NCBI GenBank assembly: GCA_963573385.1
Contig: CAUYLG010051115.1
Coordinates: 1 to 64,000 of the forward strand
Direction of reading: 5' to 3'
Source: Cacajao melanocephalus
Taxonomy: Eukaryota; Chordata; Mammalia; Primates; Pitheciidae
DNA length: 64,000 nt
The notes under the pieces: generated by a model
Databases searched by the model: none
Told to the model about the DNA's origin: nothing
The model's input: only the letters and a program-made list of their open reading frames with translations
Shown: in pieces, positions 35,535 to 47,345 of the stretch
Position numbering within the stretch: position 1 is the stretch's first letter
Layout: each line of letters begins with the position of its first letter
Program-made: the position numbers and the translations under genes

Positions 35535-35596
35535 AGCACAATCACAAAGGAAGATCTGAGGCTCTAATTACTCAGATCTTCCTTTGCGATTGTGCT
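35535..35596 (-). repeat. 62-base near-perfect hairpin in intron 13
   Basis: Arms 35535-35560 and 35571-35596 (26 bases each) with a 10-base loop. One A/C mismatch on the plus strand becomes a G:U pair on the minus strand, so the transcript in the NOX4 direction is fully paired. No repeat family recognised. Confidence 0.9.
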
Positions 35597-35611
35597 CATG
35601 TTTATATATTC

Positions 35612-35667
35612 AAGTGTGTGTGCTTGTGTGTGTGTGTTTGTGTGTGACAGAGAGAGAGAGAGAGAAT
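35612..35667 (+). repeat. (GT)n then (GA)n microsatellite
   Basis: GTGTGTGTGCTTGTGTGTGT followed by GAGAGAGAGAGAGAGAG, immediately beside the hairpin. Confidence 0.9.
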
Positions 35668-35959
35668 AGAGAAATCCTTCTTAACTGCAATAGAACAGCT
35701 AATTGTTCATAAAATATTCATCCTCTCATTCTTTCTTAGTAACAGAAAATTAATTTTATTTAGGGAAGCAAAATGTCCAGCCAAAATACTACATTTCTCA
35801 GACTCCCTGCATCTGTTTTGGCTGTATGACTATATTTTGGCCAGTGCCCCTCCTTCCTACTCATCTGCTTTCTGAGCTACACACCCACATACACACCCTC
35901 CCCACTCCCCACAAAGCTACTCTTTGGTGTTTTGAAATAACTTTGGACAGGAAAACTAG

Positions 35960-37254
35960 AACTCAGAGTTATAGTCATTTATTGGGATGGGATTCCAAAC
36001 AAGTTCCTTGTCCTCTCTAACCTGGATTTCCTTCATCTATAAAAGGGTCAATAAGATGTGACGCTATGGAAAAAAAATGTCTGCACAGATTATAGAGGGC
36101 CACATAAATATCAGAAATACGTTTTGTTAACAGCATCACTGAGTACCTACAGTATACTGACAGGCCTTCTGGGGGGCCCAGCATCGATGTAAGAAATGGG
36201 CTAAGTCCAGTATGAGCTGGGAAATGTAGATGGGAATTGGTTTTAAGGTAAAAACAATATACTATCCCTCACCTAACCTCCAGCTTTAGACTCAGCTTGT
36301 CCTTATCCTTCAACCAATTCTTATCTGAGTCAGGAATGAGTGGTGCTCTCAGTCAGAACTACGGCGTGTTTATGGCTTGCTCATCAGGCTTACACTAACA
36401 CAGTTCTTGACTTACATCTCTGAGTCGAAATCTTTATAATTTAAGCAATGCCTCAGTTTTACAATCCTGATGACGGGATTTTTCCTTGTGAATCGCGGCG
36501 CAGGGGTTGGGATCCACTCCTTTGGACATCTTACTCGTGTAGTTTTGCAAATATCAATAGCATTAGGTGTTCTTATAATTACATTCCATACTCTAGTCAG
36601 AATACTACCTTTTAGATCTCTTGCCATCCAGGTATTGGAATTTCACATGCTGTGTAAAGGAAAGCCTAAGTTCATGGATAAGAAGATGAAAGATAGTAAT
36701 TCTTTAATGAAGGACAATATGTATAGTGTGGAAAATCTTATGAATTACTGTGCTTGTAGAAACTGTACTAGAATAACCTTACCACAAATTGGAAGACACA
36801 CAAGGGAAAGGGCTCCTTCCTGACTATTCCAAGCACAGTGTATCACCCAGCGCCATCTCTACCAGACAGGACAATGTAACCCTTCAGACAGGATCTAGAA
36901 TGGATTGAAGACATAAAAGCAGCCCACATGGTAGAGCCTTTCCCCCTGCCCTGAGGCAGAATAGCTTTTTCTCAATAGCTTTGAGAAAAAGCAGAACAGA
37001 GCTGACTATGAGAATGGTGATGAGAATTCACTTTTGCAAGAGGCCAGGTGCTTTCTATGATTTTATTTAAATATCACAAAGACTTACAAGAGAGAATTGT
37101 GTCAGGCATTGGGCATTCCTCAAAGCAACATTAGAAGGAAAGTATCTCCATTATCATCATTTGTAATATGCAACAAAAAGACAACATAAAGATGCTCAGA
37201 TTGCCACTCTCCCTCCATCATGAAAACTTAAACCAGAACGTAACTCAAGTGAAA
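35960..37254. other. Mostly unassigned intronic sequence
   Basis: A MIR-like piece at 35975-36060 (CCTTGTCCTCTCTAACCTGG, TTTCCTTCATCTATAAAAGG) and a reverse MIR-like piece at about 37030-37180. The 117-codon frame at 36470-36823 has no domain. A small palindrome (AGCTTTTTCTCAA/TTGAGAAAAAGC) lies at 36963-36992. Confidence 0.45.
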
Positions 37255-37583
37255 AAGCTTGAAGTCACCCAAAGCTCTTTTGTTCTCCCTCTCTCTCTTC
37301 CTCTCCTTGCCTAATAGTCATCTCATGCTGTTCATTATGCCTCCTAAGACCCTTAGACATCTACCTCATCTTTCATATTACTATTACCACAGTATGAATT
37401 CATTATCACTTCCTGCCTGAATATGAAATTGCCAACTAGCTAATGTGCTGGCCTCATGTCCTTCTTTAGTTCCATAAGAAACTTATAAAAATGTAAGTCT
37501 AATTATCTTTCTTCTTGGCTTAAAATCCTTTCATGGATCTTCACTGTCTTTACAACAAAGTCCAAGATCATTTAAGTGCAGTT
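37255..37583 (+). mobile_element. L2 fragment, continued after the Alu nest
   Basis: CTTGGCTTAAAATCCTTTCA, GGATCTTCACTGTCTTTACA, ACAAAGTCCAAGATCATTTA match the L2 block aaaccctccaatggctcccc...aaagtccaaactcctt. After the nested Alus, 38200-38340 (GGCCTTGCCCACATTTCTCC) continues the same L2. Confidence 0.65.
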
Positions 37584-37586
37584 CAA

Positions 37587-37727
37587 GCCAGAGGCAGTGG
37601 CTCACATCTGAAATCCCAACATTTTAGGAGGCTGAGGTGGGTCGATTGCTTGAGACTAGGAGTTCAAGATCAGCCTGTGCAACAAATACCAGGCCTGTGA
37701 TAGCAATGTGATAAGACCTATGTCTCT
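37587..37727 (+). mobile_element. Older Alu, left part (split by a younger Alu)
   Basis: AGAGGCAGTGGCTCACATCT, GAGGTGGGTCGATTGCTTGA, GAGTTCAAGATCAGCCTGTG. Diverged, AluJ-like. Its right half resumes at 38041. Confidence 0.85.
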
Positions 37728-38199
<472 letters not shown>

Positions 38200-38379
38200 T
38201 ATTCTGGGCCTTGCCCACATTTCTCCTTACACCCCGACTCCAACTGTATGTGTGCGTGCACATGCATGCACACACATGCTGAACACATACACAGTTTTCA
38301 GCCACCTGAAAGCAATCCCTCAATGACCCACCTACTTCTAAGTTAAGTATAATTTGAAGGGCCAAAGAAATCTGGATCA

Positions 38380-38578
38380 GAGATCTAGGTCTACCATGTG
38401 ACTTTGGGTAGGGCATTTACCTATTTGAATTTCAGTCTCCTTACGTGTAAAATTAGGGAAATGGTACTACCTAACTTACAGAGGAATAATGAGAATTAAT
38501 TTCATACTGCATATAAAGCACAATACTTGGCATGTATAGTGTTCATTACATGTTACTATTATGAATGAAAATAACTTG
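38380..38578 (+). mobile_element. MIR
   Basis: CATGTGACTTTGGGTAGGGC, TTTCAGTCTCCTTACGTGTA, GGTACTACCTAACTTACAGA, CACAATACTTGGCATGTATA follow the full MIR order. Confidence 0.85.
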
Positions 38579-38579
38579 G

Positions 38580-40025
38580 CTCAGGCTCAGATGACAAGTA
38601 CATTACAGACATGCAGACTGAACAGAAATTGTTGAAAATGGGTGACAGCTAGAAGAGGAACTCAGAACTTGCCTAGGAAAGACAAAGGAGGATAAGTTGA
38701 ATAACAGACTGTGGAAAAGTCATATGAGGCTTTGCAGTTTAAGGGTCGTACCCAAAATCACCATTTGAAGTCATTTTTAAGCAGCCCATTAGAAATGAGA
38801 TTGAGTTAGGACATCATTTTTATTGTTCAAACAATCAAAGTTGTTCTTTGGTAGCAAACGAACTCAAAATAGAACAGCTCTAAAACTTGCCATAAATGAT
38901 ATTCCTCTCTCTAAACAGTTCTGATATTAGGCAGCTCAGAGAATTTGATCTTTATGAGAACCAAGTAGAAATAGTTCATTCTTATATTTTCACAATATTT
39001 TAACACACATTTTGATTAAAACTTCCAGAGCCATTGGGTCATGTTTTGCGGGCTTAATTGCCAAAATGATTGCAAGTAATTTGTGGATAAAATTATGCTG
39101 GATGTACTTAACCATTTTACATATCCATGCTGTATTGACAAGGATAAAAATATAACTACTCTCTAGACCACATATGTTATGAACCTAAACCCTTCAGAGT
39201 TCATTAGCAATAAAATTTATTTCTTCATCTCCATTTGTTTCCTTCAACCTACAAATCAACAATATGCACTTTGTATTAGATGCACATTCTCTTTTTATTC
39301 CTTTCCACTCATCTGTCTCTTTCTGACAACTGTCACACCTATTCATGCTCGGAGAATTTTCACGGAGCAAAGTCTACAATTACATCCTAATGAGAATGAA
39401 TGTCCTGGCTTTGATAATGGGCCATATAAGAGTTCACAAATGTAGAAATGTGATTAATGAGTATTTCTGCATTTTAGAAGAGTGTTTCCAAGCACCATAG
39501 GCAGGTGATATTTTTTAAATGGCTTTCCCTTAAACATATACACACATACACATATACATTTCAGAAATAGTTCTTTTCATGAATATTTTTTTATCTAAAT
39601 AAAGGACACACGTTTCCATATTTCATTATTTGTTAGATGTCTCCTGGTAACAGGAAGCTAAAGATTATAAGGACACTATGTTGAGTAAATAGAGACCCCA
39701 GACCAAACCCAAATCACCACAGCTCACACTAACTAGCGCACAATGAATCTATGTTAGTGATGTTATGATCTATGTTGGTCATGCTATGCTCTGTAAATAT
39801 CACTCTGTGACATGATATAATTTCACAGGGCAATGAAGTTGCGTTGTAACCCATATTTTAGGTCTCAAAACATATTTCAACCAGAAAAATGAGGTAAAAA
39901 TCTCAATGTAGATATATATACCTGTGGTTGTGAATGAAATAAATTGTAATTGTTTGACTCATTTTTTGACTTTCCAGAATTTTTTTTATGTTACAAAGCT
40001 CCAAACTCTTCAACTTTCAGTTATC
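38580..40025. other. Unassigned intronic sequence
   Basis: No exon or repeat recognised. Short CA/TA-rich run at 39535-39558. Confidence 0.5.
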
Positions 40026-41064
40026 TAGAATGATAAATAAATGTGTGTGTTCTGACTGCACCCACCAACGATTTCTCATTATCATTCCCTTACCTGGGGC
40101 CATCTTATTCTCTGAGACAAAACAATATTGAATTTAGACCAATTACTAACTCTAAGTCTCAAGTGAAAGGAAGAGTAACATGTCTCTCACTTCTATCAAA
40201 AACTAGACACGATTAAGCTTAGAGAGGAAGGCATGCTGAAAGCTGAGACAGGCATAAAGTTAGGCTTCTTGTGGCAAACAGTGAGCCAAATTGCTAATAC
40301 AAGGGAAAAAGGTTTTGAAGGAAATTAAAATTGCTCCTTCAGTGAACACATGAATAATAAGAAAGAAAAACAGCCTTATAGCTGATAAGGTGAAAGTTTT
40401 AGTGCTCTGGATGATTAAATCAGCCACAATACAACATTCCCTTAAGCCAAAGACTAATCCAGAACAAGGCCCTAACTCTATTCTATTCCATGAAGGCCGT
40501 CAGAGATGTAGAAGCTGCAGAAGAAACGTCTGTAGCAGGAAGAGGTTGGTTCATGAGGCTTAAGAAAAGAAGCCATCTCTATAATATAAAAGTTCAAAGT
40601 GAAGCAGCAAATGCTAATGGAGAAGCTGCAGCATATTATCCAGAAGATCCAGATGAGATAATAGATGAAGGTGACCACACTAAACAACAGATTTTCAATG
40701 TAGACAAAACAGCCATCAAGTGGTAGATGCCATCTATGGTGTTCACAGCTGGAGAGGAGCAGTCAATGCCTGGCTTCAAAGATTCAAAGAACAGGCTGAC
40801 TCTTGTCTATGGACTAATGCAGCTGGTCAATTTAAGTTGAAGCTAATGCTCATCTACCATCTGAAAAACTGAAGGCCCATAAGAATTTTGCTAAATCTAC
40901 TCTGTCTGTGCTCTATAAGTAAAACGACAAAGTCCAGATGAAAATACATCTGTTTACAGATACCATGGTTTACTGAATATTTTAAGCCAACTAGAAGAAA
41001 AAAAAAGAAAAAAACAAGATTCTATTTAAAATATTACTGCTCACACAGGCAGTAAGCAAAGCTC

Positions 41065-41527
41065 ACACCAGAACAATACAAATGATGTGGAATCAACCTA
41101 AATGTCCATCAATGAATGACTGGAGAAAGAAAATACAGTATATATACATAATGAAATACTATACAGCAACAAAAAAGAACAAAATAATGACTTTTGCAGC
41201 AACATGGATAAAAGTAGAGGCCATTACCCTGAATGAATTAACTCAGACACAGAAAGTCAAATACTTCATGTTCTCACTTAAAAGTGGGAGCTAGATGATG
41301 TGTACACAAGGACGTAAAGTATGGAATGATAGACAATGGAGACCTGAAAGGTTGTGGCAGGGTGGGGGGCTGGAAAGTAGGTGAATGATGAGAAACTACT
41401 TAATGGATACAATGTATGTTATTTGGGTGATGGTTACCCTAGAAGCCCTGATTTAGCCACTACACAATCTATCCACGTATCAAAATTACGTATGTACCAC
41501 ATAAATTTACACAAATAAATGTTTAAA
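41065..41527 (+). mobile_element. L1 3' end nested in Tigger1
   Basis: ATGTCCATCAATGAATGACT, GAAATACTATACAGCAACAA, GCAACATGGATAAAAGTAG, TTCTCACTTAAAAGTGGGAG, GTTATTTGGGTGATGGTTAC, ending AATAAATGTTTAAAA. 5'-truncated. The flanking ATTACTGCTCA at 41033-41043 and 41529-41539 is a probable target-site duplication. Confidence 0.92.
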
Positions 41528-42039
41528 ATTACTGCTCATTGACAACGCACCTGGTCAACCAAGAGTTATGATGTAGATGTACAAGAAGATGAATGTTGTT
41601 TGCAGGCCTGCTAACTCTACATCCATTTTGCAATCCATGAATCAATGAGAAGTTCTGACTTTCAACTGTTACTATTTAAGAAATACGTTTCATAAGGCTA
41701 TAGCTACCATAGACAGTGATGCTTCTGGTAGACCTGGGCAACGTAAATTTAAAAACATCCTGAAAATTATTCACCTTCTAGGTATTATTAAGAGCATTCA
41801 TGATTCATGGGAGGAAGTCATACTATCAGCATTAATATGAGTTTGGAAGAAGTGACTTGAGCCCTTATAGATAACTTCGAGGGGTTTGTGAGTTCAGTGG
41901 AGGAAGTAGCTACAGACATAGCGTAAACAGAGAACTACAATTACAAGTGGAACCTGAAGATATGATTGAATTACTGTAATCTCATGATATAATTTGAATA
42001 AATAAGGAGTTGCTTATAATGGATGAGCAAATAAAGTAG

Positions 42040-42327
<288 letters not shown>

Positions 42328-42924
42328 TAGTTTTTTTTTGAGGTAAAATCTACTCCTGCTGAAGAAGCTATGAAAATGCTGAAATGACAACAAAAGATTT
42401 AGAATATTACATCAATTTACTTGACGAAGTAGCACCAGGGTTTGAGAGGACTGAGTTCCATTTTGAGAGAAGTTATGCTGTGGATAAAATGCTATCAAAC
42501 AGCATCACATGCTACAGAGAACTCTTTTGTAAAAAGAAAAGCCAATTGATGCAGCAAGCATCAATTGTTCTATCCTAAAAAATACGTGCAGGTACCCCAA
42601 CCTTTAACAACCACCATCCTAATCAGTCTGCAATCATCCACATCAAGGAAAGATCCTCTACCAGCATAAAGTTTATGACTTGATAAAGGCTTAGATGATT
42701 GTTAGCACTTTTAACAATAAAGTGTATTTAAATTAAGGGATGTAATTAGCATTTCTAGACATATCTGAGCTATTGCATACTTAAAAGACTATAGCATAGT
42801 GTTAAAACTATTTTTATGTGCACTGAGAAACTAAAATAAAAAGTGTGCCAGCTTTATTGCAGTATTCACTTTGTTGCAGTGGTCTAGAATCAAATACACA
42901 AAATCTCTGAGGTATTCCTGTAGC

Positions 42925-44179
42925 TGCAAATAGATAACCACCTGGGAAACTCCTATGACTACCCTCTTCAAGCAAAGCCATTAGGCAAACAGAAAGCCTA
43001 AGAGACCGAAAAGCAGGCATCATCATCCTCTGCCAACAGCTGCTGTGAGTAAAAATATCAATAGATGTGCATCAAATCTTTTGGGCACTTTCATGCTGCT
43101 GGTCAACATGTAGATATAGAGCAAAGTATGCATGCAAGGCTGTATAGGCACATGTATGTCTTTGTGTGTGTTATCAGGGGACTGAAAGTTTATTGCTAAA
43201 AATTAAGCCTGGATTAATATTTGAAACAATGCACAAGCAATATAATTAGGATTCTATATTTATTTTTGTGATTATAATTAAGTAAGCATTATCAAAGTTA
43301 AGTATTAGAGGGAAAATAATTTCCCCAGAAAGCAAAGCTTATGAATACTTGAAAAAAACTCTCAAAGCAATCAAAGAATTTGGCATAGTGGTCAGATGAA
43401 ATATATATAAACCAAATTCTATTCCTTTAAGTTGATGGCCTTTCTTTTGTATTTCAGATATTAGTTTATTCATTCTTTAGCCTTTTGCATACTAACTATT
43501 AAAGAAAGTTAAACACTCATAGAGGAGGCCCCAAGATGCCATAGGAAGGATGAAGATTCAGCATGAGTCAGCTTTTAGGGGAGGAGATGTATTATAAGAG
43601 GCCTTGTGTTTCCTTAACCTTCAGGAAGATGAAGGCATATTCCTTCAACAAGGAAGTATGCTTAGGGCGTCAATGAGAAGAAAACATCTGCCTCATATAA
43701 CAAAGGGTCAGAAGATTTCACTTCTATTTTTCAATATAAATAAGAATATATAGAGATTGTTAAAATCACACCTAGCCCGTGGCTATTTTGAAAATGACTT
43801 GCTACAATATAAATGAATCCTTTCATTTCAAAGACAGCAAATAGAAAACCAGATGAAGTATCACTGCCAAAATACTGTCCCTGTTGATACAGCGTCAAGC
43901 CAAAAGAACCAGACATAGATGCACACAGCGTATTGCCCGCACTGTGCAGCAGCTCCTCAATCAAAGCTGGGTTGCAATTTAAAGTAAGTCTTTCTTCTAT
44001 GATCCAGCTGCAAGGAGCCTGAGAGATTACATTGCAGAAGATATCTTAGTTAGTTAAGGTAAGTTATTCAGAATTTTCAGAAATCTCAAGAACGATTACA
44101 TTTTGTCTTTGCCTGACCAAATCTCTCCCAGAACTATGCCCACTGCCTTACCAAAACCCAGTAAACTCTCTTTGCTTAC
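42925..44179. other. Unassigned intron 13 sequence next to exon 13
   Basis: Includes a 77-codon reverse frame (43731-43964) without stop, with protein-like composition but no family I recognise, and one copy of the 28-bp direct repeat (43199-43226). Confidence 0.45.
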
Positions 44180-44261
44180 TTGGGATAATTTCTAGATTGA
44201 ATGAAGGGCAGAATTTCAGAGTCTTGACTAGATGGAGGCAGTAGCAAATCTCGAAATCGTT
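44180..44261 (-). CDS. NOX4: NOX4-like exon 13 (82 bp)
   Basis: Read on the minus strand, the exon is preceded by a pyrimidine-rich tract ending in TTTTGACAG and followed by the donor GTAAGC. It begins with the last two bases of a Glu codon and ends with the first two of a Lys codon (phase 2 in, AA out). It encodes RFRDLLLPPSSQDSEILPF and then IQSRNYP. This is the linker between the FAD-binding and NADPH-binding lobes of NOX4, and every residue agrees with the human protein as remembered. It is the most upstream exon found. The next exon towards the 5' end should carry HLKIVGDWT, which was searched for by eye up to 64000 and not seen. A perfect 28-bp direct repeat (43199-43226 and 44600-44627) brackets the exon. 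Confidence 0.93.
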
Positions 44262-44411
44262 CTGTCAAAAGAAAAACAAACAGCAAGCTGTGAAAAGATA
44301 AAAGTCATGAAAACAATTTCAAAATGGAAGTATTTCCTATTGGTTTATTTTGTTAGCCATTTTGACTGTATATCCATCCTTTATAAGAAAGTTACCCACC
44401 ATTTTATGTAT

Positions 44412-44431
44412 TACATACATATATATATGTA

Positions 44432-44475
<44 letters not shown>
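44412..44475 (+). repeat. (TA)n(CA)n microsatellite
   Basis: ATATATATGTAATATATATA then CACACACACACACACACACA. Further AT-rich sequence continues to 44600. Confidence 0.95.
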
Positions 44476-44729
44476 ATTTGTGTATGAATGGATGATATTT
44501 TGATCATAAAGATATATGTAGCCATTAAGAATATATATAAATATATTTTATATAAACATATATAAATAATATATATTCATATATTTATTTTAAATATATA
44601 AAATTAAGCCTGGATTAATATTTGAAATAGTTATATTTATTTATCCTATAAATTTGTATAATATAGACATTTCTCCATGCGTAGTCTGTGGCCTAACATT
44701 TCCATTCACAGGGATACACCCTGCAGAAA

Positions 44730-45165
44730 GTTTCACGTGTCATAGACAGCAAGTATGAGAATGTTCACAGTAGTACCACTCATAGAACAACATAAATGGA
44801 AGCAGCTCAGTTGCTCATTGCCATGATAAAACGGACATTCATGCTTATTCACAAAATGAAGTATTAACTAAAGTGAAACTGAATGACTTCAGTTACAAAT
44901 AAAAACATAATGAATGAATCATATTAATATAAGTTTGAATGAAATAAAATCCCAGCAGATTACATATAACAGAACACAATTTTTTATTGAGTTAAAAAAA
45001 ACTAGGCAATGTATTATTTAAACATGCCATATATGAAATAAAGTAAACCAATCAAAAAGGAAGGACACACACAATTCAGAATAATGATTACCTTTTAGAA
45101 AGGTAGTGGGATGAAATGGGAGAGAAGCAAAAGGGTAAATGTAAGTAATTGTGTTTCGTATATAT
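44730..45165 (+). mobile_element. L1M 3' region fragment
   Basis: GAATGTTCACAGTAGTACCA, CATTCATGCTTATTCACAAA, TCAGAATAATGATTACCTTT, GGTAGTGGGATGAAATGGGA, TAAATGTAAGTAATTGTGTT follow the old L1M/HAL1 3' end. Confidence 0.65.
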
Positions 45166-45289
45166 TAATTATAATATCATAAGTGCATAAATGAATGAAT
45201 GAATGAGGGCCTGGAAAAGTCCAATGATGACTGTATACCATGAGCTAAGCATTGATTTAATCAACCTCAGTACAATGAACTTCATAATG

Positions 45290-45365
45290 AAGAGAGCGAA
45301 TAGGAGGGAGAAGGGAAAGAGGAAGGGAGAAGGAAAAGGGGGAAAAAAAAGGACAAAGGAAAAAT
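45290..45365 (+). repeat. GA-rich low-complexity tract
   Basis: GAGGGAGAAGGGAAAGAGGA and a G/A-only continuation to 45364. Confidence 0.9.
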
Positions 45366-45469
45366 CTTAGATGTTACCTTGGAAATACTTAACGTTGCAT
45401 AGCTATCTGCATGGCATAGAGCATGCACATTTTCAGGAATAGATACGCGTTACTTCTAGAGTCACACAT

Positions 45470-45735
45470 ATGGAAAGGCTTCCTTGATCCCTCCATTACT
45501 TTTCGTTCTCTCCTCCTGCCTGATTTGGAATAGGCTGGCCCTTTTGTGAAATACCACTACACCTTGTGCTTATATTTTCACAAAACTTATCACACTATGT
45601 TTTATTGTTGTATGTATTTATCTCTCCATCCCTCTTTCTCCTTCTAGTAGATGAGTATTGTGCCACCAAGATACAGAACATTATCTGACACATAATTAAG
45701 GTGCTGGATAAATATTTGCTGAAGAACTATTTCCA
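45470..45735 (+). mobile_element. L2 3' end
   Basis: GGCTTCCTTGATCCCTCCAT, CCACTACACCTTGTGCTTAT, TTATCTCTCCATCCCTCTTT, CAGAACATTATCTGACACAT, GGATAAATATTTGCTGAAGA match the L2 end. Confidence 0.8.
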
Positions 45736-45739
45736 ACAT

Positions 45740-47028
45740 CTATTTTTACTGCACAGAGAAAAGTGTTTGTCAAGGTTAATCATAATGACTCTTAGAAGAG
45801 ACCAAATGGTCATATATCAACCAAGAACAGCAAGTGGATCCATACTCCCATCTTGACAAAGTCGAACAATCAGGCTGAGATAGAAGGCAAAGCTAAACTC
45901 CCCATCTGCAGTAAATGCATCACTAACTGAAGGTGAGCATTTCCACAAAATCATGAAAATAAACACTTGACGACAATTGCCATTTCCTAGTTTATGAATA
46001 GTTGGATGTTAAATTATTTGTGAATACAGTGGTCACAAATTGGCCAGTGCTTACTGAGAAGGAGAATGCATATTTTATCTTCACATTTCTTAAAACATAT
46101 AGAATCAGAGATATGTAATTGGCTTCTACTGTTTTTTTTTCCCTCACCATTCTGACACTTCTTACAATATAGGTGAGGAGGAACTAAAGAGATCCAAACA
46201 CAAATGTGCTTGTACTCTGAAATACAGAAATACAAAAAAGCAAAATGTGTTTTTCTGTAATTATACTTACTCTTTAATTTTAGTTCATATTTTTAAATAT
46301 TAAATTATATTATTGGGTGATATTTTGGGCTAATATTACTATTTTTAATTTATAAAATTAACATTTTTTCAGTCAAATGTCTAGTAAACTGTTTGATAAT
46401 AAATAACCCTTGGTCTTCAGTCTACCTGCCAATTTATGGTGCACTCATTAAATGGGTGACGTGCAACACTTTATCTTTTGAATTTTTTTCCCATGTAGCC
46501 TTTTCCTAGAATGGGTCTTGAAAGATCAAGCCCAAACTCCACAGCAAACAAGAACTTTACATATCAGGTAAAGAACTGTTAAATCAAACAGCTGTATTGG
46601 TTAAGATATTCCTTGAAAGCTAATAGTATAAACTGAAGTTTAGTGAATACCTCTCAAACGTATTAAAAGCAAACAAAAATCAGAATTCTAGTGCACACAA
46701 CTATAATATAACACATCCTTTTAGCAGCAATAAGTTTTTCTTTTTTTATATAATCATAAAAGACATATGACTATAAATCTGGAGTAAAGAATCTTTGGAG
46801 ATGACATATTGACAGGACTAAAAACACATGCACACATACACACGTGTGCATGCATACACACACAAACACAGAGCAAAAGCAGCACAAAAGACATCACTTA
46901 TAAAGCCATAAGGAAATCTATAATTAATGTTTGTATATTTGGAACATCCTTTAATCAGATTATCATAAACACAAAGAATACCAAGAAACATATCTTGAAT
47001 AGCTATCATGATTGTCAAAAAGAGTTCA
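45740..47028. other. Unassigned sequence
   Basis: AT-rich, with a CA-rich interval at 46826-46870. No exon or element recognised. Confidence 0.5.
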
Positions 47029-47030
47029 TA

Positions 47031-47345
47031 GGCAGGGCTTGGTGGTTCACGCCTGTAAATCCCAGCACTTTGGGAGGCTGAGGTGGATGGATCACCTGAG
47101 GTCAGGAGTTGGAGACCAACCTGGCCAACATGGTGAAAACTCATCTGTACTAAAAATGCAAAAAATTAGCCGGGCATAATAGTGGGCACCTGTAATCCCA
47201 GCTACTCAGGAGGCTGAGGCAGGAGAATCGCTTGAACCCGAGAGGCAGAGGTGCAGTGAACCGCAATCATGCCTTTGCATTCCAGCCTGGGCAAGAAAAG
47301 CAAAACTTCATTTCAAAAAGAAAAAAAAAAAAAAGAAAGAAAGAG
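47031..47345 (+). mobile_element. Alu element
   Basis: GGCAGGGCTTGGTGGTTCAC, GCACTTTGGGAGGCTGAGGT, AAAATTAGCCGGGCATAATA, TTCCAGCCTGGGCAAGAAAA, with a GAAAAAAAAAAAAAAAGAAA tail. Confidence 0.97.

Noticed and set aside
36470..36823. 117-codon plus-strand frame
   Set aside because: No domain, no splice context, opposite to the gene; length is within chance for AT-rich DNA.
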